The notes beneath the pieces were generated by a model. That model was not told the DNA's origin and ran no database searches. It saw nothing but the letters and a program-made list of their open reading frames with translations. DNA of 64,000 nt from DAHUXD01 sp963805495. Its GTDB lineage: Bacteria; Acidobacteriota; Thermoanaerobaculia; UBA5066; Gp7-AA6. Shown piece after piece: positions 25,370-34,139 of this stretch (its first letter is position 1; each line of letters begins with the position of its first letter). The position numbers and the translations under genes were made by a program. The DNA lies in assembly GCA_963805495.1 (NCBI GenBank), contig CAWDUQ010000004.1:434001-498000 (forward strand). The letters run 5' to 3'.

Positions 25370-26385
25370 GCGGGCACCTCACGGCGATCGTCGTCAGTCA
25401 CCGGAGCGCCGCCGAGGCGGCCGCGTGCGTCGCCTCGCTCCGCGACGGCTTCCGGCACGAGTCGATCGTCGGAGAGATCGTTCTCGTCGACTGCGCCTCC
25501 GGGCCGGAGGAGGTCCGCGCGCTCGAGGCCGTGCCGGCCGACATCCGGGTCTTTCTCGACGACAACCGCGGCTACTCGGGAGGCGTCAACGCGGGCCTCG
25601 CGCGTGCGGGCGGCGACCGGCTTCTGGTCTCGAACGCCGACGTGGTCTTCGGCGAGGGCGCGCTGACGGAGCTGCTGGCGGCGATCGAGGAGCCGCGCGT
25701 CGGCGCGGCGGCACCCCTCTGTCACTGGGACGCCGGCGGGCGTCTGCGGCTCCCGGCCGAGTCGGGTCCGACGCTGCTGGGCGAGCTCGGGTGGCGCTCG
25801 TTCCCGGCTTTCGCCCGCCGTACGCTGCGCCTCTGGAGGGACGGGGGCGACGCCCGATACCTCGTCGGAGCCGTGCTCGCGGCCCGCCGGGACGTCTTCG
25901 ACCGCGTCGGCCGATTCGACGAGCGATTCCCGTTCGAGTACGAGGAGTCCGAGTGGGAGGACCGGGTCCGCGCCGCGGGCCTGGCGCTCCGGTTCGTTGC
26001 GCGGGCGCCCGTGCGCCACCTCTTCGCCCGGAGCTCCGGCCGCAATCCCGAGACGGAGCGCCGCCGCGAGGTATCGCGCCGCCTCTATCGCGAGCGGCGC
26101 TGGGGCGCGGCGGGGCGCTGGCTCATCGAACGCCGCGCGGCCCGGCTGCGGGCGCCGAGCAGGTTTCCGAAGATCGACGAGCCGGCGCTCGCCGCGCGGC
26201 CCGGCGCCTGGGTCGCCGTCTCGACGAATCCGTCGCTCGTTCCCTTCGCCGGTGCTCCGCTCGACCACGACTTCCGGCTGCCGCCGGAGGTCCTCGCGTC
26301 GCTCCCGCCGGGGGGCGTGTATCTCCGCGTGTTTCGCGAGGCGGACGGCCGGGCCCTCGAGACCTTCGTCTGGGAGAAGCGGTGA
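25366..26385 (+). CDS. Glycosyltransferase family 2
   Basis: 339 residues starting at GTG 25366 (GTGA overlap). The GT-A part (1-240) shows VVSHRSAAEAAACVASL, the nucleotide-sugar loop DNRGYSGGVNAGL, and the acidic SNADVVF in the DxD position. It then has GRFDERFPFEYEESEWEDRV, which matches rhamnosyl/other GT2 enzymes of the WcaE/WbbL-like group. The C-terminal 100 residues are Arg-rich and not assigned. It is part of the tightly coupled polysaccharide operon. Confidence 0.9.
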   Translation: MSGHLTAIVVSHRSAAEAAACVASLRDGFRHESIVGEIVLVDCASGPEEVRALEAVPADIRVFLDDNRGYSGGVNAGLARAGGDRLLVSNADVVFGEGALTELLAAIEEPRVGAAAPLCHWDAGGRLRLPAESGPTLLGELGWRSFPAFARRTLRLWRDGGDARYLVGAVLAARRDVFDRVGRFDERFPFEYEESEWEDRVRAAGLALRFVARAPVRHLFARSSGRNPETERRREVSRRLYRERRWGAAGRWLIERRAARLRAPSRFPKIDEPALAARPGAWVAVSTNPSLVPFAGAPLDHDFRLPPEVLASLPPGGVYLRVFREADGRALETFVWEKR

Positions 26386-27332
26386 GCGCTTTCGAGATCC
26401 GCGATGCCACCGAGGCCGACGCGGGGGGCATCCGGCGGCTCTTCGAAAGGGTGTTCGGCGCGCCGCTCGCCGAGGAGGAGTGGCAATGGAAGTTCGCGCG
26501 GGACCCGGACGGCTGGTACGGTGTCGTGGGCACGGTCGGCGGCGAGATCGTCGGCCACTACGCCGGCTGGGGCACGGGCTTTCTTCTCGACGGCGAGCCG
26601 CGGCTCCTTTACTCCGTCGGCGACGTCGCGACCGATCCCGCGGTGCGGGGACTCGGCGGCCGGCGCGGGATCTACCGCTCGATGGTGGACGCGTTCTACG
26701 AGAGCGTGCGGCGGACCGGGATGCCTCTCTGCTACGGTTTTCCCAACCCGCGCGCGCTCCGGGTGTCGCAGCGGATCGCCGTGACGCGGACGCTCTTCCC
26801 GGTCCGCATCGTGCGCACCGACCTCGACGCCTTCCCGGCGCCTCCCGCGGACGCCGGGGCGGGAGATTTCGTCGACGAGTCGTTCGACCCCCTTTGGGCG
26901 GCGGCGCGGCGCCTTGCGGCCTGTGCCCCGGTACGCGACCGCGGGCGGGTGAACTGGCGGTTCCACGCGCGGCCGACGCGCTGGTACCGGATGGTCTGGC
27001 GCTCGCAGGCCGGGCAGATGACCGGGTGGGCGGCGCTTTCCGCCGTGGCCGACGAGACGGCGACCGTCGTCGACTACCTGAGCCTCGAGCGGGACGGGAG
27101 CGATCTGCCGGCGCTCTTCGCCGCCGCGGCCGCCGAGGCCCGCTCCCTCGGCGCGCGGCGCCTGGCCTTCTGGGAGCCGCCGGGCGGGCCCGGCCGCGGG
27201 CCGATCGCGGCGCTTCCCGGCGAGCGGATCGACGCGGGCTTCCCGATGGACGCGCGCGTGTTCGACGAGGACGTCGCGAAGCGATTCGCCGAGCGCCTGG
27301 CGTTCGTGCCGTCGCTCTACGACCTCGTGTGA
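26382..27332 (+). CDS. GNAT-family N-acetyltransferase
   Basis: 316 residues from GTG 26382 (GTGA overlap). The N-terminal GNAT fold has VGDVATDPAVRGLGGRRGIY, containing the acetyl-CoA pyrophosphate-binding pattern RGLGGRRG, and then FYESVRRTGMPLCYGFPN. This arrangement matches the larger GNAT group (Acetyltransf_9-like) seen in surface-polysaccharide clusters. It probably acylates an amino sugar or a lipid-linked precursor; substrate not deducible. It is the last gene of the coupled block; a 104-bp gap with a new promoter follows. Confidence 0.87.
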   Translation: MSAFEIRDATEADAGGIRRLFERVFGAPLAEEEWQWKFARDPDGWYGVVGTVGGEIVGHYAGWGTGFLLDGEPRLLYSVGDVATDPAVRGLGGRRGIYRSMVDAFYESVRRTGMPLCYGFPNPRALRVSQRIAVTRTLFPVRIVRTDLDAFPAPPADAGAGDFVDESFDPLWAAARRLAACAPVRDRGRVNWRFHARPTRWYRMVWRSQAGQMTGWAALSAVADETATVVDYLSLERDGSDLPALFAAAAAEARSLGARRLAFWEPPGGPGRGPIAALPGERIDAGFPMDARVFDEDVAKRFAERLAFVPSLYDLV

Positions 27333-27418
27333 GCGCGAGGCGCTCGGTCGTCTGAGCGCGGAGCGCGCTCGCGGACCCGCTGCCTTGCGCGCAACTGGCG
27401 CTCCCCGGTGCGCGAGGC

Positions 27419-27424
27419 TAAACT
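27419..27424 (+). promoter_or_regulatory. TAAACT -10-like box of the deacetylase-glycosyltransferase gene
   Basis: TAAACT ends 12 nt before ATG 27437, again with no Shine-Dalgarno between. The spacing equals that of dnaJ and the radical SAM gene. Confidence 0.4.
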
Positions 27425-27436
27425 GCGGTCACCCGC

Positions 27437-29287
27437 ATGCCGCGTGAAGACGCCCTGATTCCCTACCAGGCGACGGAGCTGACCGGGGCGAGGATCCTCG
27501 TCCTGGCCGCGCACCCGGACGACGAGTCCTTCGGCGCCGGGGGCGTTCTCGCCTGGAACGCCGGGAAGGCCGAGGCGATCCGCGTGTGGATCGCGACCGA
27601 CGGCACGGCCCAGGAGGGCGTGGCACCGGAAGACGCGGGCGACTACGCGGCGCGGCGCCGCGAAGAAGCGGTTCAGGCGGCGGCGGAGCTCGGGCTCGGC
27701 GAACCACGCTTCGCCGGCCTTCCGGATCGGAGCCTCGCCGATCGGGGCCGCGAGCTCGAAGCCGCGATCCGTGAGGAGCTCCTCGACTTCGGGCCGGACC
27801 TCGTGCTCTGTCCGTCGCCGGCCGAGATCCATCCGGACCACCGGGCGCTCGCACGCGTTCTCTTCGAGACGATCGCGGCCTCGCGCGCCGGCGACCCCGA
27901 CCACGACGCGTTCCGGTACATCCGGATCGCCTTCTACGAGCTCTCGAATCCGATGCTTCCGAACGTGCTCGTGGACGTCGCTTCGGTGGCGGACCGGAAG
28001 GACGCTGCTCTGGCGGCCTATGCGTCGCAGCAGGCGGTCCGCGACTACGCCGGCGCGATCCGCGGACTCAACGCGTACCGCCGGATCACGCTCTCGGGAC
28101 GCGGCCCGGTCGAGGCGTACCGGGTGCTGACGTACGCGGACGCCTCGACGACGTCGTTCGAGGATCTGCGTCGCGCGATCGGGCCGTCGATCGTCTCGGA
28201 CGGCGGGCGCGGGCCGGCGCCGATCGCCGTCGTGATCCGCACGCGGAACCGTCCCGCACTGCTCCGCGAGGCGCTCGACAGCCTTCGGGCCCAGACCGCC
28301 CGGCCGAGGCAAGTCGTGGTCGTCAACGACGGCGGGGCCTCGCCGCGCGAGGTGACCGACTCTTTTCGCGACGTCTTCGACGTTCTGCTCGAGGAGCCGC
28401 GCCAGCGCCGCGGCCGGTCGGCGGCGGCCAACCGCGGGGTCGCGGTGGCGGACCAGGAGCTGGCGGCTTTTCTCGACGACGACGACCGGTGCTTCCCCGA
28501 CCACCTCGAGCGCCTCGCGGGCGGCCAGCGCCAGGGGCCCGAACCGGTCGTCTACTCCGACGCCGTCACGATCGTCTACGGCCAGGCCGAGGGCGGCTGG
28601 GAGCCGCGGGTGCGGACGCTCCAGTATTCGCTGGACTTCGACCCGGACTACCTGCTCTACGCCAACTACATCCCGATCCACACGCTGCTCCTGCCGCGGG
28701 AGCTCTTCACGAAGGTCGGCGGCTTCGACGAAGGCCTGGACTACTCCGAGGACTGGGACTTCCTGATTCGGCTGGCGGCCGAGACTCCGTTCCGACACCT
28801 GCGCGCGGTGACGTGCGAGTACCGGGTGTTCGAGGCCGCATCGAACGACCCGACCCACGTCGCCGCGGGTGCCGGCGCCTTCCAGGACGCGCGGCGCAAG
28901 ATCTTCGAGCGGTACGCGGCGCGCCGGACGGACGCGGGCCTCGGGCGGGTCCTCGACCGCATGCGGGCCCAGGTGGCGTTCTGGTACGACCGCGACGGCG
29001 TCTCCCAGGGCGAGCTGCGGTTCCTGCGCGAGGGCCACCGCCGCATCACCGAGGCGCTCGGCCGCTGCGAGCGTGAGCGTCAGAGCGAGCGCGCGCGGCT
29101 GACGGCCGAGAACGAGCTCCTCCACGCGCGGCTGGCCGAGGTCTTCGCCAAGAACGAGGAGTACGACGGCCTCGTCCTCGCGTCGCACGTCGAGATCGAG
29201 CGGCTCAACAGCCTCCTGAACCAGATCTACGGCTCGAAGACCTGGAAGCTGCACCTGTTTCTCGACCAGCTGCGGGGGAGACGTTGA
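27437..29287 (+). CDS. Fusion of PIG-L/LmbE deacetylase and GT2 glycosyltransferase with C-terminal coiled coil
   Basis: 616 residues. Residues 1-235 are a PIG-L (LmbE) zinc deacetylase: AAHPDDESFGAGG gives the first metal motif and EIHPDHRALARV the second. Residues about 250-510 are a GT2 domain: VVIRTRNRPALLREALDSL, then AFLDDDDRC as the DxD site and GFDEGLDYSEDWDFLIRLA. The last 80 residues are a heptad-rich coiled coil ending in NSLLNQIYGSKTWKLH, as in many GT proteins. A single chain could remove an N-acetyl group from a sugar and transfer or extend it. The fusion looks real; no frameshift or internal start separates the halves. Confidence 0.9.
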   Translation: MPREDALIPYQATELTGARILVLAAHPDDESFGAGGVLAWNAGKAEAIRVWIATDGTAQEGVAPEDAGDYAARRREEAVQAAAELGLGEPRFAGLPDRSLADRGRELEAAIREELLDFGPDLVLCPSPAEIHPDHRALARVLFETIAASRAGDPDHDAFRYIRIAFYELSNPMLPNVLVDVASVADRKDAALAAYASQQAVRDYAGAIRGLNAYRRITLSGRGPVEAYRVLTYADASTTSFEDLRRAIGPSIVSDGGRGPAPIAVVIRTRNRPALLREALDSLRAQTARPRQVVVVNDGGASPREVTDSFRDVFDVLLEEPRQRRGRSAAANRGVAVADQELAAFLDDDDRCFPDHLERLAGGQRQGPEPVVYSDAVTIVYGQAEGGWEPRVRTLQYSLDFDPDYLLYANYIPIHTLLLPRELFTKVGGFDEGLDYSEDWDFLIRLAAETPFRHLRAVTCEYRVFEAASNDPTHVAAGAGAFQDARRKIFERYAARRTDAGLGRVLDRMRAQVAFWYDRDGVSQGELRFLREGHRRITEALGRCERERQSERARLTAENELLHARLAEVFAKNEEYDGLVLASHVEIERLNSLLNQIYGSKTWKLHLFLDQLRGRR

Positions 29288-29306
29288 GGGCCCGCGCCGC
29301 GCTCCC

Positions 29307-30662
29307 TTGAAGACGGCCATCGTTCTCGCCCCCGAGCCCGTCCGACCCCGCATGGCCGGCATGGGCATCCGCGCGCTCGAGCTGGCGCGGTCGCTCTCGG
29401 CGGCGGGCCTCGGCGCGCGGCTCCTCGTGCCCAACGACGTCGGGGAGGCTCGCGAGGCCGCGGACGGCGTCGAGGTCGAGGCCGCGGTTCCGGGCCGCCT
29501 GGCCGGGGCGGCGCGCGGGGCCGCCGCCGCCGTCGTGTCGGGCCACGCCGCCAACCGATGGTTCCACGAAGTGCCGGACCTGCCCTGCGCGGTCGATCTG
29601 TACGATCCCTTCCCGATCGAAAACCTCCACTACGCGAAGGTGCTCGGCGAGGCCACGGCGCGGCACGACCACGCAACCCTGGATCTCTCGCTCGCGCGCG
29701 GCGACTATTTTCTGTGCGCCTCGAACGAACAGCGGCTCTTCTACGCGGGCGCGCTCTTTGCGGCCGGACGGATCGGCGCGTCGAACTTTCCCGAGGACCC
29801 GACGCTCGAGCGGCTGCTCGCGGTCGTGCCCTTCGGCGTTCCGAGCCAGGCGGCTGCGGGCGACGCCGAGAACGGACGGCGCGCGGTCGGTGCCGGCGGC
29901 GAGGGGCCCCTCGTCCTGTTCGGCGGCGTCTACGACTGGTATGACCCGGAGCTTCTCCTGGAAGCGTGGCCTGCGGTCCTTCGGCGAGAGCCTGCCGCGT
30001 GCCTGCTGTTCTTCGAGAACCCCAACCCCGAGACGACGCCGCAGGTCGTCTTTCGCCGCGCCCGGGAGCGCGCGGCGGCGATCGACCCCGGCGGCCGCTC
30101 GGTCCTCTTCTCGCCATGGCTGCCCTACGCGCGGCGCGCCGATCTCTACGCGGGCTGCGACCTGCTCGTCTCGATCTGCTCGGACGGCCTCGAGACCGAG
30201 CTCTCGTACCGGACGCGCCTGCTCGACGCCGCGTGGGGGGGGGTACCCTCCGTGACCGTGGGCGGCGGGTCGCTCGCCCGCGAGCTCGCCGACGCGGGTG
30301 CTGCGATCGAGTGCGCCCGGGAAGCCGGGGCACTGGCGGCCGCGATCGAGGCCCTGCTCTCCGACGGCCCTCGCCTCGCGTCGATGTCGGATGCCGCGCG
30401 GGCCTTCGCCCGTGGCCGCGCGTGGGTCCGGGTGGCGGAGCCCCTGGCCGCGTGGATCCGGGAGGCGCGCGTCGATCCGGGACGACGCCCGCTTGCGCCC
30501 GCCCGGCGCAGGCCGATCGCGCCTTTCGCGGCTCTTTCGATGAGGGCGGGGACGAGCCCCGCCCCTACGTCGAGGGCCTTGAGCGCGAGAGTGCAGCTCG
30601 AGCTGGGCCCCGGTCGTAGGGGCGGCCCTCGTGGCCGCCCGTTGTCGCGACACATTCGATAG
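29307..30662 (+). CDS. Glycosyltransferase family 4-like protein with repeat-derived C-terminus
   Basis: 451 residues from TTG 29307, 19 nt after the previous stop. GT-B fold: N-terminal IVLAPEPVRPRMAGMGIRALELA; then VDLYDPFPIENLH; C-terminal donor site LFGGVYDWYDPELLLEAWP and DLLVSICSDGLETELSYRTRLLDA. The catalytic body ends near residue 400. The remaining residues are read through a pair of REP-like palindromes (30544-30640), are Arg/Pro-rich, and are probably not functional. It lies between two other glycosyltransferase genes. Confidence 0.87.
   Translation: MKTAIVLAPEPVRPRMAGMGIRALELARSLSAAGLGARLLVPNDVGEAREAADGVEVEAAVPGRLAGAARGAAAAVVSGHAANRWFHEVPDLPCAVDLYDPFPIENLHYAKVLGEATARHDHATLDLSLARGDYFLCASNEQRLFYAGALFAAGRIGASNFPEDPTLERLLAVVPFGVPSQAAAGDAENGRRAVGAGGEGPLVLFGGVYDWYDPELLLEAWPAVLRREPAACLLFFENPNPETTPQVVFRRARERAAAIDPGGRSVLFSPWLPYARRADLYAGCDLLVSICSDGLETELSYRTRLLDAAWGGVPSVTVGGGSLARELADAGAAIECAREAGALAAAIEALLSDGPRLASMSDAARAFARGRAWVRVAEPLAAWIREARVDPGRRPLAPARRRPIAPFAALSMRAGTSPAPTSRALSARVQLELGPGRRGGPRGRPLSRHIR
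30544..30640. repeat. Pair of inverted REP-like palindromes with GTAG tags
   Basis: Unit 1 (30544-30568, minus orientation) and unit 2 (30616-30640, plus orientation) each begin with GTAGGGGCGG and contain an 8-bp stem around a CTCGT loop: GGGCGGGG/CCCCGCCC in unit 1, GGGCGGCC/GGCCGCCC in unit 2. The GTAG ends face each other across 47 bp. A GTAG tetranucleotide followed by a GC-rich hairpin is the layout of REP elements mobilised by RAYT transposases. No RAYT gene is in the window. Confidence 0.65.
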
Positions 30663-30674
30663 TCTTCGGCGGTC

Positions 30675-31874
30675 GTGCCGACACCCGAAGTCTCGATCGT
30701 CGTCGTTCACCACCGCGGGCTCGAGCATCTGCTCGAGGCCCTCGCGGCGCTGGAGGTCGCGTCCCGCGAGGGCCTGACGGCGGAGGTCCTGCTCGTCGAC
30801 AACGCTTCCGGAACCCCCCAGGACGAGATCCTGCGGCGGCACCCGACGGTCCGGCGGATCCCGTCGGCGGTCAACGTGGGGTTCGCCTCGGGCTGCCGGC
30901 TCGGCGTCGGGGCGGCCCGCGCCCCCGTCGTCCTGTTCGTCAACGACGACGCGGTCGTGCGGCCGGACGCGCCGCGCCTTCTCGTTTCGGCCCTCGCCGC
31001 CGCCGACGAGGATGTCGTCGCTGTGGGCGGGCGGATGACGGACCGCACCGGGCGCCGCAACGACTTTTCCGAAGGCTTCCTGACGTTCGACGGGCACGCG
31101 TTTGCCGCCCACGTCGGGCGCGCGGTCGAATCGCTTCCTCCGGCCGAGCCGGGGGAGGAGCGGCTCTTTGCCTCGGGGGGCCTGATGGCGGTCCGGCGGG
31201 CGGACTTCCTTGCCTCCGGCGGCTTCGACGACGACTACTTCGCGTACCTCGAGGACGTGGACTTCGGCTGGCGGCAGTGGATCGCGGGGCGCCGCATTCT
31301 GGCCGAGCCCCGGGCCTGGGCGCTCCACCGCGGCGGCGCGACCGGCGAGGCTCTCGGGGTCTTCGCCCGAGGCTTCCTCTTCGAGAAGAACGCGTTCTCG
31401 ACGGCCTACAAGAACTTCGACGCGGAGCACTTCCGCGACCTGATGCCCGCGGTTCTGATGGCGTTTCTGACGCGGGTCGCCCAGATGCTCGCGGCGCGCA
31501 ACCCCGGCGCGACGGAGCTCCGCCGCGATCCTTATGCGGCGCCCTCGCGGCGCGCTCCGGCGCTCCGCGCGCTCTTCGGAATCTCCGAGGATTTCGCGTC
31601 GCGCGTCTCGGTCGACGATCCCCTGACGGTCGCGCAGCTGCGCGCGCTGTCCTGGATCCACGCGCATCACGCGGCGCTCGCCGAGAAGCGGCGGGCGGTG
31701 CAGGCCGCGCGCCGGCGCCCGGACGCCGAGATCTTCGCGAAATTTCCGCTGCGGATCGTTCCGACCTATCCGGGCGACGAGCGCTTCGGGTCCGATTTCT
31801 TCGCGCCGTTCCTCCGGAATGCCACCGGCCTGGTGCGGATGACGCTCGAGCAGATCTTCGAGGGCCGCCCGTGA
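30675..31874 (+). CDS. Glycosyltransferase family 2
   Basis: 399 residues from GTG 30675; a GATAGT -10-like hexamer (30658-30663) lies 11 nt upstream. GT-A fold with VSIVVVHHRGLEHLLEAL, the LLVDNASGTPQDE loop, NVGFASGCRLG, and LFVNDDAVV as the DxD site. The acceptor-side motif GGFDDDYFAYLEDVDFGWRQ is typical of rhamnosyltransferase-like GT2 enzymes. The C-terminal 150 residues are helical and unassigned. It overlaps the next GT2 by 4 bp (GTGA). Confidence 0.9.
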   Translation: MPTPEVSIVVVHHRGLEHLLEALAALEVASREGLTAEVLLVDNASGTPQDEILRRHPTVRRIPSAVNVGFASGCRLGVGAARAPVVLFVNDDAVVRPDAPRLLVSALAAADEDVVAVGGRMTDRTGRRNDFSEGFLTFDGHAFAAHVGRAVESLPPAEPGEERLFASGGLMAVRRADFLASGGFDDDYFAYLEDVDFGWRQWIAGRRILAEPRAWALHRGGATGEALGVFARGFLFEKNAFSTAYKNFDAEHFRDLMPAVLMAFLTRVAQMLAARNPGATELRRDPYAAPSRRAPALRALFGISEDFASRVSVDDPLTVAQLRALSWIHAHHAALAEKRRAVQAARRRPDAEIFAKFPLRIVPTYPGDERFGSDFFAPFLRNATGLVRMTLEQIFEGRP

Positions 31875-32794
31875 CGTTCACGGTCGTCATCCCCACCTAC
31901 CGGCGGCCCGAGACCCTGTTCCCGGTGCTCGACGCCCTCGCGCACCAGGCCGGCCCGCCGGAGTTCGAGGTCGTCGTCGTCGACGACGGGTCCGGCGACG
32001 ACACGCCCCGGCGCCTGGCCGAGTACCGGCCGCCGTACCCGTTCCGATTCTTTTCTCAGGAGAACGGGGGGCCGGCCTCCGCGCGCAACCGCGGGGTGCG
32101 CGAGGCGCGGGGCCGCGTGATTCTCTTCCTCGGCGACGATACGGTGCCGGAGCCGTCCCTTCTCGCGGTCCACGGGCGCGCCCACGCGGAGGCCCGGCCG
32201 TATCCGATTGCCGTGCTCGGCTACACCACCTGGCCGCGGGACCTGCGCGTGTCGCCGTTTCTCCACCACATCAACGAGTACGGGCTCCAGTTCGGCTACG
32301 GGCTCATCCGCGACCCGGAGCAGGTGCCCTTCAATTTCTTCTACACCTCGAACGTCTCGCTGCCGCGGGCGCTGCTCGTGGAGGCCGGCCTCTTCGACAC
32401 GAGCTTCCCGCACGCGGCGTGGGAGGACATCGAGGTGGCGTACCGCCTGATGCAGCGCGGCATGCGGATGCTGTACCGGCCCGAAGCCGTGACGCGCCAC
32501 CACCACGACATCACGTTCGCGTCCTTCCGCCGGCGGCAGGAGAAGGCCGGCGAGGCGGCGGCGATCTTCTACCGCAAGCACCCCGAGCTCGGAGACTTTC
32601 TCGCGGTCCCGCAGGCCAGACTTCTCGCCGGGCGCCTTACGCTCGCCGAGCGACTGTTGCCGCGCTGGGCAGCCCTCGCGGAGAAGCGCTCGTTGCCCGG
32701 CACGCGGCGGGCGCTCGATCGCGTGCTGCGCGACGACTACCTCCGCGGCCTGAAGCGCGGGCTCGAAGCGGTCGGAGGAATCTCTCCCGGGTGA
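31871..32794 (+). CDS. Glycosyltransferase family 2
   Basis: 307 residues from GTG 31871. Motifs: FTVVIPTYRRPETLFPVLDAL, VVVVDDGSGDDTPRRLAE, ENGGPASARNRGVREARG, LFLGDDTVPEP (DxD site), and WEDIEVAYRLMQRGMRMLY, all canonical for GT2. It closes the polysaccharide region. A short gap with the promoter of the PEGA gene follows. Confidence 0.92.
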   Translation: MTFTVVIPTYRRPETLFPVLDALAHQAGPPEFEVVVVDDGSGDDTPRRLAEYRPPYPFRFFSQENGGPASARNRGVREARGRVILFLGDDTVPEPSLLAVHGRAHAEARPYPIAVLGYTTWPRDLRVSPFLHHINEYGLQFGYGLIRDPEQVPFNFFYTSNVSLPRALLVEAGLFDTSFPHAAWEDIEVAYRLMQRGMRMLYRPEAVTRHHHDITFASFRRRQEKAGEAAAIFYRKHPELGDFLAVPQARLLAGRLTLAERLLPRWAALAEKRSLPGTRRALDRVLRDDYLRGLKRGLEAVGGISPG

Positions 32795-32939
32795 CGCAGT
32801 GACCTTCCCCGAGGTCAGACAGCCTCGCGAGAGCCCGCGACTGTCCTCCACGAGCCTCATTGTTTTCTTCGACTTGCGTGGGTGGATTTCATCATGACCG
32901 TGGCTCCTTTTTTGCTCTAATAAGAACCGGAGGATCGTC

Positions 32940-34076
32940 ATGAAAGCGCTCATGCGGCTCGCGGTCGTCGTCGCGGCCTTGTCGCTGGTTCCCTCGTCGA
33001 TCGTTCTCGCCCAGGGCCACAGGGGGCCCACCGGGGGAGGAGGCTCGCGAGGCGGAAGCTACGGCGGACCGCGCGGTGGTTCCTCGGGCGGCCCCCGGGG
33101 TGGCTACTCCGGGCCGCATGGCGGAACCTACGTCGGCCCGCGCGGCGGCTATCACGGTGGCGGCGGCTATCACGGCGGCGGCGGCTATCACGGTGGCGGC
33201 TATTACGGCGGCTATCGCGGCGGCTACTACGGCGGCTGGGGTTGGGGCTGGGGTGGCTCGTGGGGATTCTCCCCGTGGTGGGGATGGGGCGGCTACTACT
33301 CCGGATACCCGTACGGGTGGGGCTATGGCTATCCGTACTACTACGGCGGAGTTCCCGGAGGCTACGTCTCGATCAGCACTTCGCCCGGCGCGTGGGCCGC
33401 GGTCAAGACCGACGTTTCACCCGAGGAGGCGAGGGTGTTCCTCGACGGCCGCTACATCGGCACGGCCGACGATTTCGACGGATTTCCCGACATGCTGTAT
33501 CTCCAGGCGAAGGGGCGTTACCAGCTCGAGTTTCGCCTCGACGGATTCGAATCGCAGACCGTCGACGTCGACGCGCAGCCCGGCGCCTTCGTGAAGCTCG
33601 ACAACAAGCTGAAGAAGATTCCGGGCGCCAAGCAGTACGGGTCGTACGAAACGCCGGAGCCCGAGGGAGGAGTGCAGCGTTTCTTCGGGCACCCGAAGAA
33701 CACGACGTCGGGTGCGGTGAGCATGGAGTCGCCGGACGAGAGCTCCGGCGCTCCGCCGGCCGAGCCGTGGCGCGTGCAGGAGCCGGCGCCCTCTCCGTCG
33801 TCGGGGGGGAGCACTCCGGCGCCGAATGCCGCTCCCGCGCCCGCGGCGCGGGGGAGAATCGCTTTCCGCATCCAGCCGGGCGACGCCGCGGTTTACCTGG
33901 ACGATCGCTTCGCCGGGACCGGCGAGGAGCTTTCGACCCTCACGCGCGGACTCTCGGTTTCTCCGGGCCCGCACCGGATCGTGGTCTCGCGGCCGGGCTT
34001 TTCATCCGACGCCAGCATGGTCGACGTGGCCCCCGGATCGACGGAGAAGGTGGAGATCAGCCTCGAGAAGCCCTGA
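32940..34076 (+). CDS. Secreted Gly/Tyr-rich protein with two PEGA-type domains
   Basis: 378 residues; start ATG 32940 with CGGAGG (32928-32933) and a TAATAA -10-like box (32918-32923). The signal peptide ends near VLAQ. Residues 26-135 are an extreme low-complexity Gly/Tyr/His/Trp region (repeats of GGYHGG and GGYYGG). Two PEGA-like domains follow: about 150-215 (EEARVFLDGRYIGTADDFDG, then GRYQLEFRLDGFES) and about 300-378 (DAAVYLDDRFAGTGEELS, then GPHRIVVSRPGF). A Pro/Ser-rich linker joins them. PEGA domains are found in surface-layer and envelope proteins; a wall- or outer-membrane-associated role is inferred. Confidence 0.83.
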   Translation: MKALMRLAVVVAALSLVPSSIVLAQGHRGPTGGGGSRGGSYGGPRGGSSGGPRGGYSGPHGGTYVGPRGGYHGGGGYHGGGGYHGGGYYGGYRGGYYGGWGWGWGGSWGFSPWWGWGGYYSGYPYGWGYGYPYYYGGVPGGYVSISTSPGAWAAVKTDVSPEEARVFLDGRYIGTADDFDGFPDMLYLQAKGRYQLEFRLDGFESQTVDVDAQPGAFVKLDNKLKKIPGAKQYGSYETPEPEGGVQRFFGHPKNTTSGAVSMESPDESSGAPPAEPWRVQEPAPSPSSGGSTPAPNAAPAPAARGRIAFRIQPGDAAVYLDDRFAGTGEELSTLTRGLSVSPGPHRIVVSRPGFSSDASMVDVAPGSTEKVEISLEKP

Positions 34077-34127
34077 CCGGGCCGGGGGGCCGCAACGCGG
34101 TCTTGTGCCCGAATGGGCGATTGGACA

Positions 34128-34133
34128 TATACT
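34128..34133 (+). promoter_or_regulatory. TATACT -10 box of the candidate structured RNA
   Basis: TATACT lies 7 nt before the first base of the closing stem at 34141. The hexamer matches those of the wzm (11538-11543) and cydA (48773-48778) regions. The -35 is weak (TTGTGC, 19-bp spacing). Confidence 0.45.
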
Positions 34134-34139
34134 GAGGGC

